Shown here one piece after another: positions 10,886 through 25,800 of a DNA stretch of 64,000 bases. Position numbers and translations under genes: made by a program. Every line of letters starts with the position of its first letter. Within the stretch, counting starts at the first letter, position 1. This DNA comes from Lytechinus pictus (Eukaryota; Echinodermata; Echinoidea; Temnopleuroida; Toxopneustidae). Below the pieces are notes generated by a model. It was not told the origin of the DNA. It did no database searches and saw only the letters and a list, made by a program, of their open reading frames with translations. The stretch covers positions 27,926,001 through 27,990,000 of the forward strand of contig NC_087256.1 of the NCBI RefSeq assembly GCF_037042905.1. The letters are read 5' to 3'.

Positions 10886-13800
10886 ATGTCAAAAGCCAAT
10901 AAAATACCGGATCGGTGAGTATGAAATACCATTGTTAAATGATTTATTTGATCGGCTTATAATTTCCTTTCAATTTTATCGATAAATTTTTCAAGTACTT
11001 TAAATGATAAAAGATAATTGTTTCGCCGGCCTGAAGCGGCGACATGCCTGTGTCTGTGAAGTTGAAGCCAGAGAAAATGCGGCGTAAATTACACTACAGC
11101 CCCATACATTAATTTACGTGTTGGTAGATCTAGAATTTATATAGATTGGAGACGGTCAGTCATCTGCTGCTCTTTACTTTGTCTTTAGTTAAATGAACTA
11201 GTAGAGTTCAGTATATTGTTGAGAGCTAGAGATCGGGCCATTCATTTTCATTGCAATAGGGGAGACAATCTCCAAAATTGCAACATTCCAACAAACTCCC
11301 GCAAATTTAAATTTTAAATAAGATAATAAGAGGATTTACAGAATCAAGTCCTAGGCTACGGCTACGTAACTTACCGAACGAACTTGAAGTTGAAGTCAAT
11401 TCCTCCTAATATGATGAATATCCCTCAAATAGTGTCATTTAAGGCAGCGTTGATTTTTATTCTCGTTAAACAAAATACGGAGCGAGCTTGCGATTTCCCA
11501 AACTTTTCGTCTAATGAGCTAAAGTGAGTAAGACTAAGTAAGAGGGCGCGCGATCTTCATATCAAAGACACTACAACTAGCATGACTAGGTAAAGACTAG
11601 GCACAAAAACTATTTTACACGTAAATCGATGCAAAGCGTTACGCGAAGTCGGCAAAGTGTCCAATCTTTTTACTGTAAAGACTTTGGTGGAACATTAATT
11701 GACAAACGAACGGTAGCACTTGCGGGGCTTCGTTCAAGATGGCGGCGTAAACATCGGGCAAGTCTCCCCCATCTTTTCATAATATTTTTCTCATTTTTTT
11801 ATGAACTCTTGTTTCAAAATGAAATACATAGCGTAGAAATGTAGGAAATGAAGTTGAATCCTATTTACATGATTTAGGGCTAGATCTTTTAGAATGAAAG
11901 TAGAAATCTCGGGGGCGAAAGTTTCAGGATTTTTGGCAGTACACGCAGATGAATGGGATGGAATCCCTGGCTTTGTAAAGAGTAAGCATACGTTAGTAAA
12001 TTATTTTTACTCTCTAGAAGCCTCCTGTCTAGTAAGAAGCCCATTTGGTTTGTGTGTGGATGACAACAAGTAGACGGTGAAAGGGGGTAATTTTTCATGA
12101 GGAATCTGCTTATCACATTTTTATTTGCTGCCAAGGTAATCCTTTTACAGCAAATGTAAACGAAGGAAATTGGTCTCCCAAACTGGAGACTGTCTCTGAA
12201 ATTGGATACCCAAATTCTTTACAAAAGTCTCTGATATTGGAGATAATCTCCCACATGGGAGACAGTCTCCCATATTGGCTGTGCGCATCTACTGTTCATA
12301 GTTTTTTTTGTGAGAAAACGGCCAGTATACTAGTTTTAGCACTTTCTCAAATCTCAACTCTTGCTTTTTCATTGTTATTTATCCAAGTCAGGATCTTCTC
12401 TTGTTCATGGATGATGTCTCCAAAGACACTTGTCTTATTCAAGCATCCTTTGAGGGTCAACTATCCAGTATTCAAATGTCCTTTTGGCAAGATCATATCT
12501 CTTATTCAAGAATATTGGGGTGGTGCTGGTGCTGATTAGTTTCATCCAAGGTCCAGTGATCAGTAGATCAATGAGACTAGGTTCTAGAGCTAGTCAGTGT
12601 TCCAGTAGGTCCAGGCATTACAAATGCAAGATGGAGGTTGTATGTAGGCTTCTCCACTGTTCTGAAGTAATCGATGATGTGATTTCCGATTGTGAATAAA
12701 AGGCTAGCACTATAAAATAGTATGCCAAACCTGTTTCTGATGAAACGTGGCATCCTATGCTTGACACCCTACTCATTGAGGAATGCACTCAAAGTTGTCG
12801 TTCCCCCACACCCTCGCTGTTGAACAATTTGGAAGCTCCTCTAATGAGTGTCTTGGCACTACATTCATTCCTGCTATGGAAAGGCAGTTTTTTTTAAATT
12901 TTTTTAGGTTGGTCTGCTTCAGTGTCAAGCTTCCTCAGTATGGTAATTGCTTCCTTTGCAAATGTGTCTAAAGGGTGCCTGGCACATTGAAAGGAGTTCA
13001 CTTTCTTTCTAGTTTAGATCCTCCTGCTTCTATTCAATGGCCACATTTGTGACGTAACAATCTGTTGTAGTGTTTTCAATGCTTGTCAGCAGATTGTTGT
13101 TGATTTCTTGGCGGGTATCATTTATCAATTCCACGTATTCTGCAGAACTTTATCTGACTTGCTGACGGATGCCAGTCACATAAGTGTTGTCCATTGTACA
13201 TGTACGATGTACAGTGCGTCCCACAAAAAACGAAACAGAGATTTATCGATGATTTATCATAACTTAATCACAAATACAATAGACAAATGACCTACCATTT
13301 TAAAGCTTAGAATCTCCTCTTTCATCTGAGATTACTGAGATTATTTCTCATTCCCGCATGAGTGAGCAAAAACAATTTGAAAAGGGGATACCAAAAAGTC
13401 ACTTGGGTTTTAAAAAGAAAACCACATTTTTAAAAAGTTTAATATCTGCTCTTTAATTTGATACCTTAATTACAGAAAATGGTCAAGAAATAACAAAGTT
13501 CTGGTTATTTGAAATAAGGCTTGAATTTCAATAATTTCATAAAATGAAGAGGTTTTACAGGCTAGCGTTTAAACTCACTCGACACTCCGTTTTGTTGACG
13601 ATCAGCCATGCATTAAGTCTTTTGTTACCGTGCGATAGCTTCTGTGGGAAACCGGTGAAAACACGTTTATTTAATTAAATTATGGAAATACAAGCATTGT
13701 TTCGAGTGATCATAACTTGTTTACTTCTTGACCATTTTCTGTGATTAAGGTATCAAACAAAAGAGCAGATATTGAACTTTTTAGTCATGTGATTTTCTTT

Positions 13801-16800
13801 TTGAAATTCAGATACCCCCCGCCAAATAAGTTTTTGGCATCCTTTCTTCAAATTGTTTTTGCTCACTCATGCGTGAATGAGGAATAATCTAAGTAATATC
13901 AGATGAAAGGGGAGATTCTAAGCTTTACAATGGTAGGTCATTTGTTTATTTTATTTATGATTAAGTTATGATAAATCATCGCTAAATCTCGGTTTCGTTT
14001 TTTTCTGGGACGCACTGTATATCAATGTTATGGGACCTTCTGATGATCAGTTCAAACTGTTCGTCCCTTGCTTCTTGCTAAGAACTTTCTTTTCTCCTTG
14101 ACACCATCTCGGTTGATGGACTTTTGCAAACCGTTGGACACAAATCCAATGGTTTCATTCTCATTTACTTTGATCTTAGTTTTTATAGAAGCTTCTAGTA
14201 CTCTCATATCCTGGCCCGTGGGATACCATTTACAGAGCAGTCTTGCTCTTTGACAATTCCAATGATGTCTGCCACTTCAGCTTGCAGGTTAGGCTCTGTG
14301 AGGCTGACAGATGAACATCTAGCTCCCAGTTTATTAGCCATTATGTCGGGTAAAAAGATGCATCAAATATCACCAAAAAGTACTAAACTCAATACTAATC
14401 ACACTTTCCATTTTTATTAAGTCCATACATTTTATAGGAAAACATATGCCATTTAGACTCATTTCTATGTAGATATGAAACAAAATATTGTATACTGCTG
14501 TTATATGGACACAGTGTCCAAATAGCATTGGAGTATTTACATTTGATCCTAAAAGTTGAATTATGGCAATCAGGCTGATTAAAACATGATAAGCACACAT
14601 ACGCCTACTTGTTGTTAAGTCAGGTAGCTAAATACATACATGTAGGCCTTCTTCAAATTTCCTATGTACATTTTTTTTTCTTTCATCTTTGTGCTTTAAT
14701 TCATTACAAGCTCAAAGTTATACATATTGATGCAAATGTGCTTGTTTGAAATTGGTTATTTGATTGTTTTGGACTCTCCACAATCATGGCCTCATTCATC
14801 TGAAATAGGAATCCATGTACCCAAGCACTTTGAAAATGTTGGTATTGTTACCCATACATGTAGGTACATGTACAGTGTAGCTCTAAAGTAACTCTTTTTA
14901 TTTCTGACCTTTTCCACAGGTGGGAGAATTATAAACCTTTTGGCGATGTCATCAAAGGGACCAACATACTCCCACTCAAAGTACCATTAAAGGAAGTGAG
15001 TGAATGCCAATTTATAAATATCTTGTCTTTGATGTCGGAAGATTGTTGTCATGTGATTGGTCAATTAATTAGATGTGGATATATCTCCTTGAATCACCCT
15101 AGAATGTAAGTGACTGACTCGCTTGTGTGACCTTTGCAGTGGGGGGGGGGGGGACATTTTTGCTTCTCTCCATAGTTTACGAGGTCACAATGCTGTAGTC
15201 AATTAAAAGGTTTTGATCTAAACTAGTGGAGAAACATGATGGAATTTGTCTAGGCTGAATGAGTGTGAATAAGCATTAGTTACTATGTGTGCACACACTG
15301 GCACACAGGCTTTTATTTATTTATTTTTTTTATAGATTGTTCTTTGGGCCTGATGTTGCCATCATTAAAATGATGAAAAGTGGCCCATGACTCCCACCTA
15401 GTAAACCATAATTAAATTAATAGTACTAGGTTTTACATCAAGCTAATCAAATATGAATAAACACTATTAAATCTCTCCCAATGTGAGCCCTCATGTGGGC
15501 AGCATTTTTTTTTCATTATCATCATGATTTATACTAGTTTCCTTATAAATTACATTTTACTTGTACCTCACCTAATACCTCGGTCACATTTGTTGTACGG
15601 CGAGTCGAAAATAGCCGTTTTAACATTTTTTGTACCAGCGTCATATAGGTGGTTTGAATAAAAATGAATAAAACGGCTGTTTTCGACTCGAAATGTGACA
15701 TTACTAGTAACACTCTTGTTCTTATGTGAGTCACAAAATTTTGTTTTATATTCCTTTGACATCCATTATTCATTATTTTATTATTGACATTTTCAGAAAC
15801 TGATCTTCAGATTACAAGAAAAAGACAGGTAAGTCAACAGCGGATAACTTTTATAAGGACTCATAGTCATTTCGTGCTTGATTGATTTTTTTGTTTTTTA
15901 GCAATGCAAAAAAATGTGTATTTTGATCAGCATGAGTTACCGTGCAATATTAAAGCATATTGCTTGATGCGCCAAAATGTTATGAATTCCCCAAATGCAT
16001 AATGTACAAAATCTGCTGTCCATGTTAATGCTGACTTGCAGGGTCTAATGAATAGTGATCATTACATGTAGTGCTAATATATTGGATGGCTTTTTTTCTT
16101 GGGATATCAGAAATATTCTGGACACTCTTTAGGGCCAGTGTTATACTCATCCCTGATATGGTCATTATTTGGACCTAACTTGTCTAATATTTCTGGGGAG
16201 CATTTCATGAAACGACTTATCAGAGACGTTTTAATCAACAAGTCCTGGGGAGCGTTTCATCAATATTTTCATCCGACAAGTTGTCAGATCTGACATCTTT
16301 CCATGATTTTGATTGGCAGAGAGGCACTGTTCCTATGGTAACTGTCGGATAAAATGGGACTTGTCGGATAAAACGTCCGACAAGTCCTTTCATGAAACGC
16401 CACCCAGTTTATCCATTAATTACCATGGTAACAGTGCCTCTCAGCCGATCAAAATCAAGGAAAGTTTTCAGATCTGACAACTTGTCTAATAGAAATGTAA
16501 AAAATATTCATGAAATGCCCCCCGCTGTTATCCCATTCTGAGCCATCGAGTATAATGTAATTACGCATGTTCATAATTTGTTTTTCATATTTTTCTTTAG
16601 ATTTACACCAGATGACCTTCTTAACAAACTAGATGAGATGAATTACAGATTAGGTCTTCTCATTGATCTGACTGCCACAACTAGATACTATAATCCACAA
16701 GTAAGTACATGTATTTTTTTTATCCCAGGGGGCAGCCTCATGGGGGGGGGGAGGCAGGGGGTGACCATCCTCCCATGATTGTCAAGTAGTGAAAAAAAGA

Positions 16801-19800
16801 AGGGGAGGGAGTGGCAAAAGAAAGAAAGGTGGAGGTAAAGAAAGAAATGATGAAGGAGAGGCCTGGGCCTCGTAACTCGATCTATTGCTCCACGCCTTTG
16901 GAACTCCCTCCCTAATTCTTCGCTCCTTGAAATCGACAACATTGAACTTTTCTAATTGTCCCTCAAAACTCACTTATTATGAGTAGTAATTACCTTGATT
17001 GGATGAGCCTGCATCTATGAATGTGTTTTTTAAAGAGAATTATGGCGCAATAGAAATTCTGTGGATCGTCATCATCAGTTGAGAAAAATATATCACCTTT
17101 TGGTTGTCTTGCTCCCCCTGTCAGTATAGCCTGGTGCCACCTGTGTTACATCTTCATGCAAATTGGCTATAGCTCACCATATCTACCTGATTTACATGTA
17201 AGTTTGGGTGGTTCTTGTCAGGACCAAACATATGCTCAAGAAAGAGAAAAGGTGTAGGCCTGTACCTTTTTAATATTTAGATATTTATTATTTTTTTCAA
17301 CTCAAAGGTTGGTATTTACCCTTGTGATACCACATAGATACTACTGTATGCCCAAGAAAGATGAAAAGTGTACTGTGAAACCTGTAGGCCTACCATTTAA
17401 TGTTCAATTATTATTTTTAATTTCAAGTATCCATCTTTACCATTTTGATATCTTTATACATGTAGATGTTATGCCATATTCTACACATCAGTGTTATTGT
17501 AAAAATTATAAACATTGTTATCAGAATGTTAACAAATCACTCTGATTCTTTTTCTTTCAGATTTTTGTTGACAGGGATGTGCAATATGTAAAGATTTTCA
17601 CTCAGGGTCATGTTGTGCCTTCTCCAGAAGTCATAGAGAAGTGAGTATAATAGTTTATCATACAGTACCAGTATCTTGTTTCACGAAACAATTAGTCTTT
17701 GATTTAGTGCTGTAGCCGAACCGCCGAACCGAACGGTAGTTCGCCGAACATGGCACTTCCGAACCGAACAGAACCGAACCGAACACTAAGACTCGGTTCG
17801 GAAGTTCGGCAAAAAAAAAAAAAAACGGCTTTCAGCTAATAAATTTATAAGTTTACACCCTTTCTAATCATTATATTTGCGCATTCTCTATTTAATCTTC
17901 TTTGCAATTGTATGTTGGAAGTATGTGCTTATTTTGCGGTTACTAGATTTTGTTTTCATTTTCATGTTGACATTGTGGTTTTTACGGCCCTGATTAAGAA
18001 AGGAGATCCGATGAATGATGTTGCGCGAGCTTGCGCTATAATCATTTTACTGGCTTTCATCATCTCTCGCTCTGTGGCCGAATCGCCGAAGCATGGTAAA
18101 GAAAACCAAAACTGTATGTGTCACATGTGTTCATTGGTTAAATCTAATTATCTAAAATATTGTTGTTTTTAGGTGGCGAACAAGATTCTTGTTTGAAAAT
18201 CTTCAAAGTATTTTGAATGAACGAGCTCAATAAACTGAAAGTGAAAGATGAAGTACCATTAATATTACGAATTACGATACGATGTGATTAAGATCGTAAC
18301 TCGTGTATTGTTGCGGCGGAGAATAAAGATCTGATTGAGGTGTCGGCTCGCTACTGTCTAGTTTTCATGATTTTAGAGAGAAGTAAAGAGTTTTGAAAAC
18401 GAGAGATCCAGTGAAAGTGGGAAATAAAGTGAGTGACTGTTAGAGATGGAAAGGAGAGACGCAAAACAAATAATATAGAAATGAGATGAGGTGAAGTTAT
18501 CTTTTTTATTATTAACAATCAGATGAAAATAAAAATCAAACACTCATGAATGATTACGGTAAAGCATATAGCAAGATCCCCTTCCCCTCGTTGACAAGTT
18601 GAATGAAGATAAAGCCATGCGGAAACATTCATCTCTTGGGGGAAAATGACCCCCAATCTTTACTCTTTTTTTCCTTTCTTATCAACTTCTCAAATTAACC
18701 ATAAACAATGCGATGATCACTCTACTCCCCCTGTCCCATTGCAGTCGTAAAACTTTGCATCCCACTTGGTCTGTATGTTCATGGTCGAATGAAATCTGAC
18801 CAATGAAATCATAGAAATCTCGGGAATTGCTCTTCAATCAGTGAGCTGAGTTTCGCGAGCAGACAAAGCACGTGGCTGCATGTACCGATACGACAATCAG
18901 CGACATGCGATTGGTGGTTTAGTTCACCCATCGAGCCAATTAGCGAAAGGCGCATTACATAAGCACGCTTTCTTCGACACGCCCCTGGCCCTACTATGCC
19001 TACAGTTCAGTGCACTGGCGCTGGCATGGCCGCCTCGTATGTGATGCCAATCACGTTTGGCCGGACTGTACTAGTATATATAAATATTCATGAGCTCAGA
19101 GTCCCGCTACAAGGCCGGGGACTGCATGCGCTGGAGTGCGAGCGTAGTTAATTTGGCAAGTATCCAAAGTGTGGTCCAGGTATGGACGACTAGGAAGAGT
19201 CGCCATTTTAGAACTGTGAGTTACCCAATAAATATGTCATCAGATAATCAAATTCGAGATAACAGTTGATTCGTTGAGCGCTATAACTTTCATAGTCTCA
19301 TGTCAACAAGATAGAGATAAAATGGTTTGATGTGACAGAGGTACACGCGAGCACATGCAGTCAATCAAGTACAAATTGTCTACCGGTACGCTACGTATAC
19401 CTGAATGAACTATAGCTTTATCAGTCTATCATTACCGAACCCCGAACCGAACCAATGTTCGGCAAATTTCTGCCGAACCTTGCCGAACCGAACCGAACCC
19501 GAACATGGCGCCTGACTTGCAGCACTACTTTGATTTTCACTGAAAATTGTGCTGTGAGCCCAGCAGTTGCAAATAAATAACAAGTAACAAATTTGTTTTG
19601 TGAAATGCTCCCCACGAGGGCCTTTCGTCAACGTTTGTAATTTGACAAGGTGTGAGATCTTTCTTTATTCTTGATTTGGCTAAAAAGCTCAGGAGTCTGA
19701 CTGTTATATAGTGACTGTCGGATAAACAGACTTTGTCGATTAAAACATCTGACAAGTCCTTTCATGAAGTGCCCCCCGCCCCATCCTAGTATGCGGTTAC

Positions 19801-22800
19801 AGAACCTGATTGAAATTTTCATCAATTGGGTCTTGAGACAAGTCTAGCACAAATACAAGTTGGTGCAAATATTTATTGCTGAATGGTACGCACCGTATAA
19901 GCTAAAGCAACAAGAATATGTTTTTGGTTCTCTCTATTGACATTAACCAAAAGTTCCCGGATGTAGCTCACGCTATTTACTTGTGTGATGCAGTAACTTT
20001 CGATAGCTTGAAGGTAAGAATAGTATACACCAAGAGGGATAAAAGAAGTACCAACTTTTACAATTATTCCTCCTCGAAATGTAAGAAGAGATTGAGAATC
20101 GGGTGCGAAAGCGGATAGGCCTAGACTAGCGCTAGCTACGGAACAAGTAGTCTGGAAGTTGTTGGGTCGAACATCACTGAACAAGAACTTGAATTCAAGT
20201 TCAGCGCATGAAGTGAATGGCAAATTGACAGCATACGCTGCAACCGGGAACTTCTGGTTATTGTTGACAGTGAGAATTCCTGGTTTGAAATGCTATAACC
20301 CAGATCATATTATTTGCCAAATAAATAATAATAATAATAACAATTTGATTCATCCTATGATAGACTTATAAATTTAGACCACGTTACTTTGTTTTGACAA
20401 ATGAAGGGTGTGTCCTTAGCTACACAATATAGTTCCTTCCTACAGGGAGTGCCGTTGGATTAAAATCAAACCTAAATTTAGATTGACTTAACTCTCTGGC
20501 CGGTATTCTGAAGTCAGGTTTAACTTAGACCACGGTCTAACTCTGGGGAGCCAAAAGTTCAAAAATTCTGTATTTGTTGTATATTTCTTATGTTGAGTAT
20601 TTTGTTTCCTATTACTTTCATAATGAAGAAAAATAGTTATCAGTCCTGGACTATTATGAACAATATGGGTGCCATATGAGTTGATAATTTGAATGTGTAC
20701 TGTTAGGGATTTGTGCTCCAATTGGCTCTCCATAGTTAAACCACAACTTTAAACCAGGCTTTAATTTAAACCCGAGTTCAGAATACGGGCCTCTATCTCT
20801 TAAATATATATATAAATATACATTGTCATTTTGGGTTTGATTTGAATCTCTTGCACCTGTTTGTAAGACTGGGCCCAGATCATCTCTATGCACCTTAAAT
20901 ACATGTATATATTATTAGCCCTGGGGGGTGTTTCACAAAGAGTTAAGTATGACTTAGAGTCGCATTTAAATGCCGGCGCGCACACAACATGAAACGTGCA
21001 ATCTTATTGATCAATATGCAGTAGTGTGCGTCCTCTTGGCATGATCTGACCAATGCAGTCATGCCTTTTAAAAACGCATGCAACTTGGCATTTAAGTGAG
21101 ACTCAAAGTCGTACTAAATTCTTTGTGGAACAACCCCTGATCATCGGATTCTGGTTTGCTCCGCACACACTTCATACACTTTTAGAGTTTCCAAATTCAT
21201 TTGATATGCATACCACATTTTAGATCTTGTCAAGGGACATCATAGACATTGTGGAGGACTGAACCCGGAATTCTATGATTCACACACACACGCACTCACT
21301 ATGACAAAAGAATAAAAAGAAAGAAACAAAGCTTTTATATGTTATTCCCTTAAAAATACTGTATATAATAGAGGTAAAATTGAGGCTACGTTTAATTTCT
21401 CCTAATATTGTTTGTGTCACATTTTATTTCAGGTTTACTACTGCGATGTCATCATTTAAGGAGTACAATAAAGATAAAGGTAAATATATTTAATTTGGAT
21501 AACTGGGGAAAAGCCAAGTCTCTTAAAGTTAATATTTATTTGAAAAGTGTAATTTCAAACATGTCAATCATCAAGGTAGAGAGATATTAATAGATATAAT
21601 AAATAGCAAACTTAGCTCATGAAATCATGTAAAACTAGAGCTCTTTATGATGTGAAATTTCTAATGTAGATGGTAAGATGCATTGTTCTTGCTCTTGTTG
21701 AATATATTCATTTTCAATGATGGTTGGATTGAATTTAAAAGAAAAGAGATCAACATTTTCTTTTAGATGAAATAAGTTGTGCAGACAAACTGCTCATCTA
21801 TATAACCTAAAGTGAATTTCTCCCTCGTGACAACAGTGTGATTTGAACCCCAGCACTTGTTTTCATAATTTACAGGTTTACTCAATGATCCATAACTCTA
21901 AAAGCTTTTATTCTTTAAGAATATTATTGATCAAGTTTTGAAAGAATATGCATTGCAGGAAGACTATCAACAAAATCAGTTACATTGCTAATAATATGGA
22001 CCCTGTCTTGCAAAGATCTGCGATTGATTCAACATTGAAATTCAAATTGAGCTTGACCTCTGCTGCATGTAGAGATATGAGTTTGAGGTAAATCTCAATT
22101 TGAGTTTCATTGAAATCAGTCTCAATCCTTTGTAAGACTAGCCACTGATTGCTTTATCATTATAAGCAGAAGATTGAGATTAATCTCTCTTCAAGTTTCA
22201 TTAAAGGACAAGTCCACTCCAACAAAAAGTTGATTTGAATAAAAAAAGAAAAATCCAACAAGCATAACACTGACAATTTCATCAAAATCGGATGTAAAAT
22301 AAGAAAGTTATGACAATTTAAAGTTTTGCTCAATTTCACAAAACAGTTATATGCACATCCTGGTGGGTATGCAAATGAGGAGACTGATGACGTCATGCAC
22401 TCACTATTTTGTATTTTATTATATGAAATAGGGAATATTCTATTTTTCTCCTCATTGTAGAGTGAAACAACGATTAATTCCTCCCTGAACATTTGGAATA
22501 AGCATTGATTAATTCTATATGATTCAGTCAAGTTGGTCCTTATTGTGAAATGTATAAAAAATGAAATATTGTATAATTCAAACAATAAAAAACGAAAGAA
22601 ATAGTGAGTGAGGGACACCAACTGTGTCATTTGAGTTGTACATATCACTGTTTTGTGAAAAATAAGCAAAACTTTAAAATGTCTTAACTTTCTTATTTTA
22701 CATCCGATTTTGATGAAATTTGCAGCCTTTTGCTAAATTGATTTTTCTATATTCAAATCAACATTTTTCTTGGGTAGACTTTACCTTTAAGATTAATCCA

Positions 22801-25800
22801 CTTTTTTTAGATTAAACCCTGATTTAAAATTGTTCTCTTCAGTTTTCACTGTAGTGTGCTTTTTCTTCTTGGCATTATTTTGTTGTACGCTCTTTTTCTG
22901 TCTCTCTCAGACCCCGTTCTCATTACGCTTTCTAAAACTAGTTTACTGGAAACTGGTTCAGGAAATTAGTTTGGAAGATCGCTTTGCTAGCTTTCCCATT
23001 TGATCACCCGAAAGTGGTTTCAAAATCACTTCACGTAAAGCGATCTTGTTGCCATGGGAACGCTCTCAGTGGGGTGACACGTTTCGTGCAAAATTCGAAA
23101 CTGCATCGTATGCATTCTACACACTGTGTGTGGAGTAGCGCACTCAAAATGTGCGAAGATCCCTTCCCGTAGAATGGTTGTGTCCTCACTTATGCTAAAA
23201 CCAATTTAATTTGGCAAAGCGATCTTGAAAACTACACCGCGAGGTGGTTTTATGAACTGGTTTAGAAGATCGCTTCCAAGATCGCTTCAACCGTTCTCAT
23301 CACACGTTAAGCTAGTTTCCACTAAATTAGTTTTAGGAAGGTAGTGCGAACGGTGTCTCACTCTCACTTCAATGGATATTTCATGGTATTTCTTTTCTAT
23401 TTCTTTCTTTTTCAGATACCATTATAGGTGTGCACTGTACTCACGGTGTGAATAGGACAGGATACCTTATATGTCGGTGAGGAAATTATACTTACATGTT
23501 GCATTAGTGGTTTAATGTACATGTAGTCAAATGAAGTTAAATGATGCATTATCATTTTGTAATACTGGGGTAAAAATGAATAAAAAGATAGATTGAAATG
23601 ACTAAATTAATTATGAAAAAATATAAGTTATTATTGAAAGTTTCGAAAAAATGAAAATATGAACATTTTTTGAGTCATTGTTTAAAGTATAAATGCTTGT
23701 AAGCGAGGAACCAGAGGACCAAAGGCTTAAGGTCCTCTCCAAGGGACGTGGTAATGAGGATAAACGCCTAACCATGGGGCACTAGTGCACAAAGTGGGAA
23801 TCGAACCTGGGTCATCATAATCATTATTAACCATTATGTTGTCAGATTGCAATGCATTATTAAATGAATGCCTTGTGCGTGCCATGTATTAGGCTCGAAA
23901 TTTTCCTTATTTGTTTGTTTCCTTTGTGATACTTTGTATGAAAATTGTTCTTTATTATTAATTCCATGCTTCTCTCCTTATACATTACTAGGTATCTGAT
24001 AGAACATGAGGGGTTTAAGCCGGAGGATGCATTGAAAGGTAAGTAATTGATTGCCATTTGATCTATTTTTTTGCTTAAAATGAAAGATTTACATGCTTTC
24101 AGTCTTATAGAGCAAGTGAATAACATTTAGCTGCATGGAAGCTATGAACGATGACAAAGATTGAATAATTAATAATTTTTTAAAATTATTTTATTTTTTC
24201 ATAGGGGTTTACAATCCATCATGTGACTTGTTTGGTGGAATACTTTGTACTCAGTATTTGATCTAATCATTATCATCAGTAAAGCATTTCATATGAAGAG
24301 TTAATTTTCAGTGATTTTCACTGTCTAATTTGCTCTCGACCAATCAGATGCCATGATTTCAGGAGCTTATAACATCTGTCAGTAAAAATCACTTCCGGTT
24401 TCATGAAATGCTCCCCAGGGAACAAGGCAGAGTGGTCCAGTCTTAGTTACATTCAGAAAAAGAATTACCAAGATACTTGCTCAAATTACCGTAAATGTAC
24501 GTTGTCATATCATATATTTCTGAATGGGGAAACGGCACCGACATGTCATATCGTATCCCTCCTATTCATTTCCCGTATACAGCCTTTAAAGATGCGAGAG
24601 GATACCCAGTGGAACGAGAGAATTACATCGACGATCTTTTACACCTGAATGATGATAGGTGAGTAGTCAAGTTGGGGGCAAAGAAAGTTTTATTTCAGAC
24701 TGAAACTTGATGTTGAAAGAGAGAATTAAATAGAACCCAGCTCCCTGTGGCATAAAAGTTATCATGAAATGGATTATAATCAAATGATTGGCTGACATGC
24801 ATCATGTGACCAGTTAGTTATCCTAGCCGACAGGCAAATAGGCTAATGACTGGTACTAATTACTAGTTCTATTGACCGACCGCTCATGGTCTTGAGATGA
24901 GTATAGTATATCAGATAACAAGGACCCAAACCACTTTTTTTTTAAAGAAAGGTCAAGTCCACTCCAGAAAAATGTTGATTTGAATCAATAGAGAAAAATC
25001 AAACAAGAATAATGCTGAAAATTTCATCAAAATCGGATGTGAAATAAGGGAGTTATGACATTTTAAGGTTTTGCTTATTTTTCACAAAACCGTGATACGC
25101 ACATTTGAGCAACATGCAAATGAGAGAGTCGATGTCCCTCACTAATTCTTTTGCTTTTTATCGTTTGAATTATACATTATTCTTTTTTTTTTACAGATTT
25201 GACAATAAGGACAGCTTGACTGAACCATAAAATGTTAAAACAATTGTAATTCCCCATGTTCATGGAGGAAGAAAACTTGTTTCACCTTCCAATTAGGAGA
25301 AAATCAGAATATTTCGTATTTCATACAATAAAATACAAAAGAAATAGTGAGTGGCGTCATCAGTCCCCTCATTTACATACCGACCAGGGTGTGTTTATAA
25401 CTGCTTTGTGAAATTAAGCAAAATTTAAAAATGTTATAACTTTCCTATTTTACATCCTATTTTAATGAAATTTTCAGTGTTATGCTTGTTGGATATTTCT
25501 CCTTTTTTTCAAATCAAGTTTTTGTTGGGGTGGACTTGTCCTTTAAAGAAATATGATACACACATGACACATCATTTTGCTCAGGCCCAAGAATACACAC
25601 ACTTGTTCACTTTGAAAGAGGTCCAAATGTAAAGAAGTGTTCCAAATGTACCTCGTGTGTAATTCTTACCAATGACCTTGAATGATATATATTATTTGTG
25701 TACTGTTGTGGTGACTGTACCATTCAGTGGTAATTACCATGGTAACAATGCTCAACAGCCAATCAAAATCAAGGGTTTCCTGATGTAACCATCGAGTGCC

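Noticed and set aside
22160-22669. 169-codon minus-strand ORF
   Set aside because: It lies within the family A palindromic MITE, and the same sequence recurs in other copies with stops.
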